From assembly GCA_009792885.1 (NCBI GenBank), contig WMCF01000151.1:882085-946084 (forward strand): a stretch of DNA of 64,000 bases, in the 5' to 3' direction. The DNA comes from Eremophila alpestris peregrina. Taxonomy: Eukaryota > Chordata > Aves > Passeriformes > Alaudidae. Position numbers and translations under genes: made by a program. Under the pieces are notes generated by a model, which saw nothing but the letters and a program-made list of their open reading frames with translations, was not told where the DNA came from and made no database searches. This document shows positions 46,523 through 56,330 of the stretch, piece by piece (the first letter of the stretch is position 1; each line of letters opens with the position of its first letter).

Positions 46523-49500
46523 ATGTGGGTTGCAGAGGGGCCGGCCCCAGACCAGTGGAACCTGCGGGATGGGGCTCACGCTGGACACTTCCTGGCTGTG
46601 GCTGACCAACTCCGCACCACAGGACAGCTGGTGGATGTGGCCGTGGGCCCAGAGGGTGACATGGCCCATGCTGTGGTCCTGGCCTCCATCAGCTCCTTCT
46701 TCCATCGCTTCCTGGAGGGCAGGACCAGACAACTGCACCAAGATACTCCATACCGTGTTCCCCTGCCACCTGGGACCACACTGTGGGGCTGGAGGGCTGT
46801 GCTCACCTTTGCCTATGGGGGAATTGTGCCCCATGGCCGGATGAAAGAAGTGGAGGAGGCTGCCCGGGCCCTGGGTGCCCCCCGGCTGGTGTCTGCCTGC
46901 ACCCTGCGTCTGGAGATTGACCACCAGGAAGAAGGTCCTAAGCCCCTGGAGGAGCAGTGGGAGACGCTAAGAGCCATGGAGCAGCTCCACGCCAATGGTG
47001 TGGGCTGTGACCTCCAGCTCCAGGCAGGGAACGAGGTCATCCCAGGTGGGCAAGAGGTGGGGGGGTCCCCTATGAGGGGCTGAGGAATGGGACAGGGTAC
47101 TCTAGGACAGCCAAGTCCTCTGGTGGGGATGATAAGACTGCAGCTCCAGGTGTGGATCAGGCTCCAGAGGTGCCTGCAGGGCTGCTCCCTTTTGGCAGAG
47201 CTGGGGCTTTGGTGGGCATGGGGCCAGCACACCTGAGTTCTGGGGGATGCACAGTGCAGAGGGTCCTCTGCTGCCTCCCACCATTATTCCTCCTTTCTCC
47301 TAGTTCAGCGACTGGCCCTGAGCTGCTCCTGTGACTTCTTCCGGGCCCTTTTCACCTGCCCCATGCGGGAGGCCACCCATGACCCTGCCGACCCACTGGT
47401 CACGGGGCTGTCCCCAGCCGAACTGCGTCTCCTCCTCTCCTTTGCCTACACAGGAGCTGTAGCAGGGCCATGGCCCATGGTTTTGGAGGCAGCTGAGACC
47501 TCCCTGCGCTACCAGGCCTGGGGGCTCCTCACTCTCTGCCTGGATGTTTTCACCCATGGCCTGACCCCAGAAACTGTCCCTGACGTGCTGGCCTTTGCTG
47601 TGGCCTATGGGTTGGATGAGGTGGTCCGTGTAGCAGAGAACTACATCTTGGCCACCTTCCCCTGTGTGGTGGTTACACCGGCCTTCCTGGATCTTCCTGC
47701 ACACCTTCTCATCCGCCTCCTCCGCTCTGATGGTCTCAACGTCCTCCATGAACTGGAAGCCTTGGAAGCAGCATCTCGGTGGCTTGTGGCCAATGGAGAT
47801 GGCCAGGAGGATCTAGCCAAAGAGATACTGTCATCTGTTCGATTTGCCCTCATGTCCAGCCTGGAGCTGAAAAGGGTCCCATCCGTGACTGCAGGGGTAG
47901 CTGACCCAAAGGTCCTCCGCGAGCTCATGGTAGCAAGTTTCACCCCCATGGCCCAGCTGCCGTGCCGGGTACGTTCCTTGCAAGAGGTATTGGTGGTTTG
48001 TGGTGGAGACAAAGTAAAGGACAACCTGACTGCGCGGAAGCCCAGCAGGCACCTCTGGTTTGCAGACCGCTACCTCAGTGCTGTTGGGCTGGTGAAGCAG
48101 GTTGAGTGGCGGGCACTGGGACACTTTCCTGATGGCCCACGCTTCCGTCATGCGGTAACTGTGGTGGGCAACAACCTCTACGTCCTGGGTGGAAAACACT
48201 ACTATGGCGTCCATGACACCCTAGCCAGTGTCTACAGGTGAGAGCTACAGAGGACTTCGAGTTGCCATGTGACACCAGGACATTGTGGGAGGTGTTGGTA
48301 GAGCTACAGCTGCCCTGTGGATGCAAGACATTGTGGCATTGCAGCTGGTCAAGTGGCCCCAAGACATTCTGGGAAGGGTTGGTTGTAGGACTCAGAGGTG
48401 CCCTCCTACAGTGTTACAGGCTTTTTGGGAGTAGGAGTGGGAGGCTTCTATCTGGAGATGCCCCAGGGCATTATGGGTTTGATATTGTCCAGGAGGAGGG
48501 GATATTCCCATGCAAGGTAATCATCTAACCCCAAGGCATTATGGGACTGGCAAGTTGTAGGTGGGTTGTTGCCCTCAGCAGTGCCAACATCAGCTCATGC
48601 TTTTGTAGGTAACAGGTAGTCTCTTGCCCCTTTGCCTTTCAAACCCAGGTACCAGCCTATGGACGATTCCTGGGAGCGCCTGGCCAGTATGACCTGTGGA
48701 CGGAGCTACTTTGCTGCTGTGGCGCTTGGTAATTTCATCTATGCCCTGGGGGGGAGCTCAGGGGAGCTCTACTGTACAGATACTGTGGAGTGCTATGACC
48801 TGGCTAATGACACCTGGAGGTGAGGCTGCTGAAGCAGATGCCTAGTTTCCCTTTCCTCTCAGAGCCCCTTGTCTTGGCTGTGGTGCCCACTGAGTGTTTT
48901 ATGGCACTAAGCCTCCAGTGAAGGATGGACCTGCAGTGGTATTTGAGAGAGGTCTACTGGGTGTTGAACAACCATGTCCCTTGGGTACTTGGGTGTTGGC
49001 CAGTGTTGCCTAGTGAGTGGCAAATGAGTTTTTGGCCAGTAGTGTGTTTATTGTGGGTCTTGTTGGCCACCTGCCAATTAGAAAAGTAGTTTGATTCCTC
49101 TCATAGGCAGAATGTTCATGGGGCGATGACCAATGATGTCCATTGAGGGAGTCCACTGTGGTTGACCAAGCGCATGGCAATTACAAAGTGTTGAACAGTG
49201 ATGCCCCTGTGTCAGTTGATGTCCACTGGGGCTCATTGGGTGTTGGCAAGTGTTGCCTGCTGAGTGGTCAATGAAGACACGGCTCACCAGGGAACACTTA
49301 GCTAGTCAGTCACTGCATGACAGCCCTTCTTAACCTGTCCTTCACCCCTCCCTCTCTTCCGCCCAGGAGGTGCCAGCCCCTGCCAATGGCTCTGTGTGGG
49401 CATGCAGCGTGTGCCCTGGATGGTGAGCTCTACGTGTCGGGTGGGTGTGATGAAGCATACCAGTGTCGGGCGTCCTTGTTCCGCTATGTCCCAGGTGCAC

Positions 49501-49943
49501 CTGTCACACTTCTGGCCCCCATGAATGGCCAGCGAGCTGGCCACATCATGGAGGAAGCGGGTGGGCAGCTTTATGTGGCAGGGGGCCTGTGTCAGCGGGC
49601 TGGGCAGACTGGCTACAAGGACCAGCTGACCTTTGAGGTCTACAGCCCCAAGCAGAACATCTGGGTCCTCCTTAGCCCCCTTCCCCGTGCACATGTAGTT
49701 GGGGGTGCAGCTGTGCTGGGAGGGGAACTGCTTGTACTGGGAGGGTACAGTCATGACACCTACCAAGACACGCACTTGATCCACGCCTACCAGCCGGGTA
49801 CCCGGCGCTGGATCACCCGAGGCACCTTGCCCCATGCCTATACTGACCTACAAGCCTGTGTTCTCAATGTACCCCCTGCCTTACGTGCCCCCAGCTGCCT
49901 TAAGGACTCTTTGAGATCAACTGAAACTCCCAATAATGCTTAG
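46523..49943 (+). CDS. KLHL33: KLHL33-like kelch/BTB protein with tandem BTB segments
   Basis: KLHL proteins are usually substrate adaptors of Cullin-3 E3 ubiquitin ligases; that role is inferred from family. Exons 46523-47045, 47304-48237, 48649-48819 and 49367-49943 (TAG) give 734 residues in one unbroken frame. Order: a first BTB-like segment (about residues 25-110, LVDVAVGPEG ... VLTFAYGGIV); a second, more canonical BTB (about 150-260, CDLQLQAGNEVIPVQRLALS, then LLLSFAYTGAV); BACK domain (about 265-370, VPDVLAFAVAYGLDEV); and kelch repeats (about 385-715, with GG...Y...W spacing). The C-terminal kelch text LLVLGGYSHDTY...LIHAY is nearly that of human KLHL33, which fixes the assignment. 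The last acceptor could be at 49366 or 49369; the former keeps the human spacing. The start is the first ATG after an acceptor-like CCACAG, so an upstream exon cannot be excluded. Confidence 0.85.
48250..48570. repeat. Degenerate tandem repeat in KLHL33 intron 2
   Basis: About five imperfect units share a core of C(C/A)AAG(A/G)CATT(G/C/A)TGGGA followed by TTGGTTGTAG/TGGTAGAGC-type text (near 48280, 48325, 48360, 48462 and 48533). Spacing is about 40-110 bp. It lies wholly in the intron 48238-48648. Confidence 0.55.
48820..49366. other. KLHL33: KLHL33 intron 3 with degenerate direct repeats
   Basis: The block TGGGTGTTGGCCAGTGTTG...TGAGTGG near 48986 recurs near 49229 as TGGGTGTTGGCAAGTGTTG...TGAGTGG. 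TTGAACA-CC-ATG-CCC words recur in between. This is an old, diverged tandem duplication within the intron. Confidence 0.5.
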
Positions 49944-50211
49944 GATATGCTCTCTACACCCCATAATGAGATACCCAGGTAGCATCCATGGGTACCTCTA
50001 TGGGACAAAAGATCCCTCTCCCAGAGTGGGTTCCTTCTATGGTTTCCAGCAACTCTTCACCCTCAGGGTACATGACCTAGACTGTTGTGAACCTGTGGAA
50101 CATAAAGATTCCCCACGCTGTAACCCTGTCTCTCCGGGAATACTCAATTCCCTTGTCTGAGTCCTTCACTGGGTGCTGAGAATTCCCCAATTTCTCCCCA
50201 TATTTGGGTTA

Positions 50212-50217
50212 AATAAA
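50212..50217 (+). terminator. KLHL33: KLHL33 poly(A) signal
   Basis: Canonical AATAAA about 270 bases after the TAG stop, followed by a T/G-rich stretch (CTGGCTTTTGTTGTTTCTG). It fits a short 3' UTR. Confidence 0.75.
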
Positions 50218-51639
50218 CTTCCTGAACTGTCTGGCTTTTGTTGTTTCTGATAGGGAAACCCAGACATCCAGGAGCTTCTCAAAAGGAACAGGAGGAGAGG
50301 AGACCAGTGACCTGGATGTCCTGGGTGGTGCTGAGCACTGGGGCTCTGTGTATGTTCACTGGGCACGAGGGTGTATGTGCGTGTCCCAGGACTGAGAGGG
50401 ATCTTGGGGTGCAAAAGGGATCCTGAGGGAATAGAGTCTTGGAGGTGCTAGGATTTGTGGGGGTTTATGGTGGGGTAGAACAGGGGGTCCTGGGGGATTT
50501 GGGGTTCCTAGGTGGTTTTGAGAGGTCTTGGATTCCTGGAGTGATCTGGAGTCAGTCACTTGTGTGAAGAGGTGGGAGAGTTCCAGGTAGGAGTTGCAAG
50601 GAGAGGCAAAGGTAATGGGATTGTGAGAAATACTGGGGTACCAGCAGTGCCTGTGGGGAGGAAACTGGGTAGCTTCAGATGTGTAGAAGAAGGCAAAAAG
50701 TTATAGTCTAAAGAGTTCTAAGGAGAAGGGGATAATCACTTCCCCTGGCCTGCTGGCTCTGTCTCTGTAACCCAGTCCAGGTTTTGTTGCCCTCCCTTTG
50801 CTGCCAGGTCCATTGCTGGACCTTGTTCACCTTTCTATCCCACAAGATACACAGATCTTTTTCCACAGCTCTGCTCCCCAGATGTCTGTGCCCCACTGCT
50901 GGGGCCTTCAGACTGTGCCAGCACTGGAGCTTGCCTCATTGTTGTCCCAGGAAACAGGGATGGAGAGGATAGCGTGGTTAGAGGACAACACCAACAGGCA
51001 GACAAGCGCTTCCTTACAAATGCAGTATGTGTATGTCCATGGTCACACTTGCACACCAGATCTTCACCAGCAGACGTATTAATGCTGGCCAAGCACAGGC
51101 ACAAGTTCCCACCTGTGGACCCAGTAGTTAATCTGGCAGAAGGCCACGATGACTCACAGCAGTTTGACAATACCTTAGGGGCCACTAAAACTGGAACTGT
51201 GTTTCAGGCTGGAAAAGTTATTCATAGGATCCAGCTGCTGCATTTATGCACGAGTTCTGGGGTGAGCAATTCAACCCCCACCAATGGTGACTGTTGCCTC
51301 CTTCTCACACCTCCCAAAATGTTTGAGTGACATCTAGACAGGTGGAAAACTTTGTAGACAAAGTTTGGCCAGCTCTAGAGTGTTTTATCCGAGTGTAATC
51401 CCTTACAAGTCACATCTGTTGCCTTTCAAAGCTTCCCACCCTACTCCTCCCTATCTGGCCATCCCATAATGGGTACGCAGAGGCATCAACACTTGCACTT
51501 CCCTCATTACCTGCCAGTGGAATGCTTTTCCCATGTGATTCAGTACCACAGGGAAGAATTACACATTTGGGTCCAAAGTCAGGAATAGAAGTGTGCAGTT
51601 TTGAATGCCAGAATACAAGTGTCTAAAGCTGTTAAAGAC
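50218..51639. other. Between the convergent KLHL33 and GP1BA; nothing recognised
   Basis: GC-moderate sequence without a recognisable gene. Frames at 50708-51330 on both strands overlap each other and carry no motif. Confidence 0.5.
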
Positions 51640-52078
51640 TATCCAAAGGAGGCCACAGAAATGGGGAAGAGTCTAGAAGGGAAGGGTTTGAGAAGCAATT
51701 GAGGGCACTTGATGTATTCAGTTTCGAGCACATCAAGAAGAGACCTCACCGCAGAGAACTGCCCTGAGGGGAGGCAGAGAGTGAGCTCTCACTTCTGCTC
51801 TCTGGGATCTGGGACAGGATCCCAGGAACAACTGGAGCTGTCATGGGGGCATCCCAATGGATCAATATTAGAAAAAAGTTCTTCCCCCAGAGGGTGGTCA
51901 GGCACTGAACAGTCTCCCCAGGGAATGGTCACAGCTCCAAGGCTGCCAGAGCTCTAGGAGCATTTAGACAATGCTCTCAGGCACAGAGTGGGATTGTTGT
52001 GGTGTCTGTGCAGGACCAAGAGTTGGATTTGATCCTCACGGGTCCCTGCCAAGTCAGGATATTCTAGGATTTCTGGGA
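51640..52078 (+). repeat. CR1 LINE 3' end
   Basis: Recognisable CR1 3' landmarks: GAAAAAAGTTCTTCCCCCAGAGGGTGGTCAGGCACTGAACAG, CCCAGGGAATGGTCACAGC, CATTTAGACAATGCTCTCAGGCACA, GTTGGATTTGATCCTCACGGGTCCC, and a terminal GATATTCTAGGATTTCT. It is 5'-truncated, on the plus strand, and lies just beyond the GP1BA 3' UTR. Confidence 0.85.
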
Positions 52079-52214
52079 TTCCATTGACTTTTCTTCCCTG
52101 TTTTCACTATTCCAAATAATGAAGACAAATTTCTCATTCACTGTGCCCTGCCAGGACTTGTGGCAGGTCTAATGAAATTAAACCAGCACACCTTTTAAAT
52201 TCAGGCACAGAATA

Positions 52215-52220
52215 TTTATT
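52215..52220 (-). terminator. GP1BA: GP1BA poly(A) signal
   Basis: The plus-strand TTTATT reads AATAAA on the minus strand, about 345 bases downstream of the GP1BA stop codon. It is the first canonical hexamer I see after the stop. Confidence 0.6.
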
Positions 52221-52565
52221 ATGTGATTAAGAACCTGGCACTGAGTAGAAAGTGTATTGCATCTTTGTGTGCATAAGTTGAAGAGAAGCAGTTGCGACAG
52301 AGCACAAAGTAAGTTCTGCTTGCCCTCACTCATCCCAAAACCAGGCAGTGGCAGCCTCAGACTATACTGACCAGTTTAGGAAATTATTTTCCTCTGCCAA
52401 ATAGTAATTACTTTAGCTCTGGAAACCTTAGGCTGTTTGAGAATGCTAGAGGAATACTAGAGCTGGATGGCTTCTCCCTAGGCAAGTAGATCTTTCCCTT
52501 TTAAAACAAAGCATATAAAGCAGAATCACGACTTTCGATCTCTTCCTCTGAGTGTACAGAAATAT

Positions 52566-54698
52566 TTACATGGTGTTACCTGCATATTTCACTCTGACAT
52601 CACCGATGGTATCAACACCCCTGTCTAGACTGTAAGCAGATGGGGTCCTCAGGAAGCCAAGGTCTGTGACCATCAGCTTCCTGGAGAAAGGCTTGACTGA
52701 TGTCTGCAGAGGACTGTGGTGAACCCACAAATTCTTTGTGGTGCAGAAGGAGTAACTTGCCGGAGGATTGTTCTGTATTCCCAGGTCTTTAATTGTGCAG
52801 TAGGTAACCTCAGGGCACAACTCCACTTCCTTGATTGTACAGAATGTGGGTCGCTGGAGGGGGATTTTGAAGCTGCTGAGATGCATGATAGGGTTTCCTG
52901 TTGACTCCCTCCATTCCAGCAGTGGATACCACACCTCTTGGATCTGCAGGAACTGGTGCCAGGAGGGTTTTCCCACCAGACACATCCATGCCAGCCAACC
53001 TGCTAGAGCCAGCATGGTCAGGACCAGCAGAGCCAAGGAAGCCAGGTAGAGCACCCAGTGCAACAGGCAGCAGTGCCTCAGCATCCACTGCCCCCACTGC
53101 GGACCATCCCCACCGGCCTGCAAATGCAGCATGGGTACAGTCTGTCCTGGGATGGAGCATGGGCAGAGGGGAGGAGGAGCGGGTAGGGGGGAACATGCAG
53201 TCTGGGTGAAGTGTGTGGTGCCTGGGGGAGGTGGTAGTGTTGGGGCATGAGTGTTGGCTGACATCGGAGGAGGAGATGGAGATCTGACAATGGAAGAGGC
53301 CTCTAGCATGGCAGTAGAAGGCACTGCTGTGGAAGTGGTGGGAAATGTGCCAGTGGACCCCATGAGACTGCCATAGATAGTTCTGGCAGCACAGGTGGTT
53401 TGGGGATGGCCACCGGTGCTAGAAGAGCTTCTGCTCATAGTCATTGGCAGTGAGGTGGCATTGTCAAGGGTGGCAGGTCTGTGCAGGGTGATGGTAGCAG
53501 CAGTGAGAATGGTGGCAGTGCTGGGGGTCTGTATGGGTGTCATGGTGGGACTGGCTGGTACAGGAGTGGTGGTGCTGGGAGCTCTGATGCTTGTCAGCAC
53601 CACAAGCAAAGTGCTTGGGGAAAGGGTGGAGGTACAAGGGGTGCTGAAGGAAGGTTTGTTGAGGGGAGATCTTGTGGTAGTGAGGGTAGGAGGGCAAGAT
53701 GAAGTAACAGCATACGGCATGGTAGTGTGCTCTTTGGGGGTGAATGGATGTGGGGGAAAGGTGGTCATGGTGGCTTTCTCTGTTGTTTCTTCCCCATAAT
53801 TATAATCATCCCCTTCTTCCTCATCGGCATCTGCCACGGTGCTGCAGTTAAGCTTGAAGTGAATGATGGGCCTCTGCCTATGCTCAGCAGGGCTGTGGCA
53901 CAGTACCTTCTCAGGTGCGACCTCCACCTTTGTTTCCTCCAGGCCCCTCTCTGGCTGATAAACAATGTCAGCATTCTTCTGGATCCAGGTCTGGAGATAG
54001 TGTAGGTCACAGTTGCAATGCCAGGGGTTCTCAGTGAGGAAAACATACATGAAGAGGTGCCCCTTTGGGAAAAAGCCAGTGGGCAGGGTCTGCAGCTGAT
54101 TCCCTGAGATCCAGAGGGTCTCCAACTTTTGCAGGTCTTGCAGCAACTCCTTGGGCAGCTCCTTCAGGAGGTTGTCTGAGAGGTCCAACTCCTTGAGTAC
54201 CCTCAGCCCTGCAAAGGCCTCCTGGGGCAGCTGCTGCATCTTGTTCCCTCGCAAGTCCAGGTTCTGCAGCTGTGGCACTGTGCGGAAAGCCCCTGGGGCC
54301 AGTGTCTCCAGGCTGTTGTGGGCCACAGCCAGGTGGGTGAGCGCAGGCAGGCCCTCTAGGATGGGGAGGGCCACCAGTGCGTTGTGGGAGAGGGTCAGCT
54401 CCTTCAGGGACGGCAGCAGGGCCCCCGTGTGCAGAGCCACCAGCCCATTGTTGGCTAGGTCGATGTCCTGAAGCTGGGCGAGGGGCTGAAAGGCAGTGGT
54501 GGAGAGGGACTCCAGGCGATTGTTGCTGAGCAGCAGGATGCCTGTGTCTGCAGGGAGGTCTGGGGGCACCGCGCTGAGAGCCTGCCCCGTGCAGTTCACC
54601 TCCAGGAGGTCCTTGACCTTGTTCATCTCTGAGAGGCAGGGCTGGGCTGGGGGCAGCAGGGCCAGAAGAGTGACCAGGGTCAGGGCAGGGACCTGCAT
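52566..54698 (-). CDS. GP1BA: GP1BA, platelet glycoprotein Ib alpha chain
   Basis: Platelet/thrombocyte surface receptor for von Willebrand factor, part of the GPIb-IX-V complex. The coding region is a single exon of 710 residues. The start chosen is MQVPALTLVT, because a CTCCCCCTCCAG acceptor lies directly before GCCATG; the longer frame from 54734 reads through intron. In order: signal peptide (1-20); LRR N-cap (21-50); about seven leucine-rich repeats (50-220); LRR C-cap with Cys 228, 230, 267, 285; acidic stretch DADEEEGDDYNYGEE with two tyrosines in the place of the sulfated tyrosines of human; a Ser/Thr/Pro-rich mucin-like stalk (about 305-540); Cys-Cys at 543-544, as used in human to join GPIb beta; a membrane helix (545-574); and a cytoplasmic tail of 136 residues. 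The end VRVKYAGNTM aligns with human SIRYSGHSL. It looks intact. Confidence 0.93.
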   Translation of the reverse strand: MQVPALTLVTLLALLPPAQPCLSEMNKVKDLLEVNCTGQALSAVPPDLPADTGILLLSNNRLESLSTTAFQPLAQLQDIDLANNGLVALHTGALLPSLKELTLSHNALVALPILEGLPALTHLAVAHNSLETLAPGAFRTVPQLQNLDLRGNKMQQLPQEAFAGLRVLKELDLSDNLLKELPKELLQDLQKLETLWISGNQLQTLPTGFFPKGHLFMYVFLTENPWHCNCDLHYLQTWIQKNADIVYQPERGLEETKVEVAPEKVLCHSPAEHRQRPIIHFKLNCSTVADADEEEGDDYNYGEETTEKATMTTFPPHPFTPKEHTTMPYAVTSSCPPTLTTTRSPLNKPSFSTPCTSTLSPSTLLVVLTSIRAPSTTTPVPASPTMTPIQTPSTATILTAATITLHRPATLDNATSLPMTMSRSSSSTGGHPQTTCAARTIYGSLMGSTGTFPTTSTAVPSTAMLEASSIVRSPSPPPMSANTHAPTLPPPPGTTHFTQTACSPLPAPPPLCPCSIPGQTVPMLHLQAGGDGPQWGQWMLRHCCLLHWVLYLASLALLVLTMLALAGWLAWMCLVGKPSWHQFLQIQEVWYPLLEWRESTGNPIMHLSSFKIPLQRPTFCTIKEVELCPEVTYCTIKDLGIQNNPPASYSFCTTKNLWVHHSPLQTSVKPFSRKLMVTDLGFLRTPSAYSLDRGVDTIGDVRVKYAGNTM

Positions 54699-55689
54699 GG
54701 CCTGGAGGGGGAGAACGGAGGGGTGTGGGTGCAATTAGGCATGCACCTACACATTGCCTTTCTTCCTGTGCAAGCACCATTTGCAGCAAAACTGGATTCC
54801 TCTGCTAGACCCTCTGGCACCCTCTGAACTCTGTAGCTCCTCCCTGGAAGGGTGGAAAGGAGGGATGAATCCCGCACCTACTGCCATTTTGTCCTTGGAG
54901 GCCAGCAGATTGCATTTTGACCCTTTTGCTCTCCTTGTTCTCTTTCATTGGGGGGGAGAACCTGACTCATGGGCCTCTTCAAAGCAATGCCTTCTCCACT
55001 GGGGCAGCTTTGCTGCCTTCATCGCTGTAAAAGCCATGCCTCTGTGGTGTTTGTGTCCCAGCATACCCACACCCAGCTCAACCCAGACAAATTGTGTGCT
55101 GGAAGACTCTCCCTGAATATGCTCTTACCCAACACCAGCTGAGCCCTCTGCTAGATTTGGAGGGTAAGAAAGTAGCTTCCTGTGCATAGATGTGTCTTCC
55201 ATGAGCGACCAGGCCTGTGTGAACACTGTGACTCACCTGCAGATCTTCCAGTGTTGGTGCTCCTTCTGCTCTGCCTCCTCCTGCTCATGGACCAGGCAGT
55301 GCTCTGGGACAGTACTAGCAGGGAAATGCCCAGCCCTCTATCAGCACCCACAGATGTGGGAAGGGAGCTGTGGTTTCCTGAGCAGCCAAACTCATCTCCT
55401 GTCCTTTTGCACTGCCCTTGCTTTGGCTTTGGCTGCAGTGCCACATCACCATCTCTTCTTGCAAAATGTCAACGAGGATCAGCAGGCATTGCCCCAGCAG
55501 CAAATGGTCATGGCCCACTGCAGTCTGCACTGGATCCTGCTTGTTCTGCTGCTCAAGCCAGTTCTCCTCTTATGATTTGCAGGAGTGCTTGCAGAAAATA
55601 ATTCCATTGGCTTCTGGAGAGGAAATGGGCAGGAGCATTGGCCACAGCTTCTGAGAAGGGGCTGAGGTGATAATAAAATGACTCTATGC
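54699..55689. other. GP1BA: Upstream of the GP1BA coding exon
   Basis: The minus-strand splice acceptor CTCCCCCTCCAG at about 54701-54712 implies a 5' UTR intron, as in human GP1BA. The non-coding first exon and promoter should lie here or further right, but I cannot place them. No other gene is recognised. Confidence 0.45.
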
Positions 55690-55899
55690 CCATGATGCTG
55701 GAGAAGCCTTTGCTTCTCATCAGTAGGTCCATCTGGGCCAGGATGATCAGGAGATCTCTTGCTGTCTGTGATAGGAGTGGGATGGACTGAGGCTCTCATG
55801 CCCTCAGCAACTGTTTAAATTGATTATTGATTAATAAGATTAAAGGCATCTTCTCCAGCTTGGCAAGCCTGTGAGTGAAGATGCTCTTTGCTTTTTCTG

Positions 55900-56330
55900 A
55901 CAGATGGACTCCATTTGCCCCCAACAGACCAGGTTGTTCAAAGCAAGTCTGATGGTCTAAGGAGCCAAAGCCCTGGCTGTGGCACTAGTCCTGTAACCAT
56001 TTGTTGATTCCCCAGATTTGACAAACCCCTTCCCCTTGACTGGGAAGACTGATGGAAAAAAAACCTGCGCTCCAGAGTCAGCAGCTACTGCTGCTCCCAG
56101 GGCTCTGTAATCCTTCTTGATGCTGCTCAGACTGCTCGACTGTATCACTGGCACCCACATGAAACAACAGCAGCAGGTAGTGGTAGACTGTGCAAGGCAT
56201 GGTAGTTTCTCTGTGACATCTCTGATACAAGTCCATGGTAAGCAGCATAATCTAGAGAGTGCAGCAGGCCAGTAACTAGTGCCTCCATACCTCTCAGAAG
56301 AGAATCTCTTCCTACTGTTACCCTCTTTTT
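55900..56330 (-). repeat. CR1 LINE 5' (ORF1-region) fragment, antisense
   Basis: Read on the minus strand it gives a block around CAGAGATGTCACAGAGAAAC followed by CTGCTGTTGTTTCATGTGGGTGCCAGTGATAC, which I recognise as bird CR1 upstream (ORF1-like) text. Stops interrupt it. Limits are approximate. Confidence 0.5.

Noticed and set aside
46325..46924. Minus frame of 199 codons
   Set aside because: Antisense shadow of KLHL33 exon 1 and its upstream region.
47641..48362. Minus-strand frames of about 95-127 codons
   Set aside because: Antisense shadows of KLHL33 exon 2; no motif of their own.
53395..53799. Plus-strand frame of 134 codons rich in Val/Gly
   Set aside because: Antisense shadow of the Ser/Thr/Pro-rich stalk of GP1BA.
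54699..54734. Upstream in-frame ATG of GP1BA at 54734 (MHPHPSVLPL)
   Set aside because: A splice acceptor CTCCCCCTCCAG directly precedes GCCATGCAG, and the signal peptide begins at MQVPALTLV, so the upstream codons are intron.
54031..54789. Minus frame of 252 codons rich in Pro/Gly overlapping GP1BA
   Set aside because: Shifted-frame shadow of the LRR coding region; the GP1BA frame has all the conserved residues.
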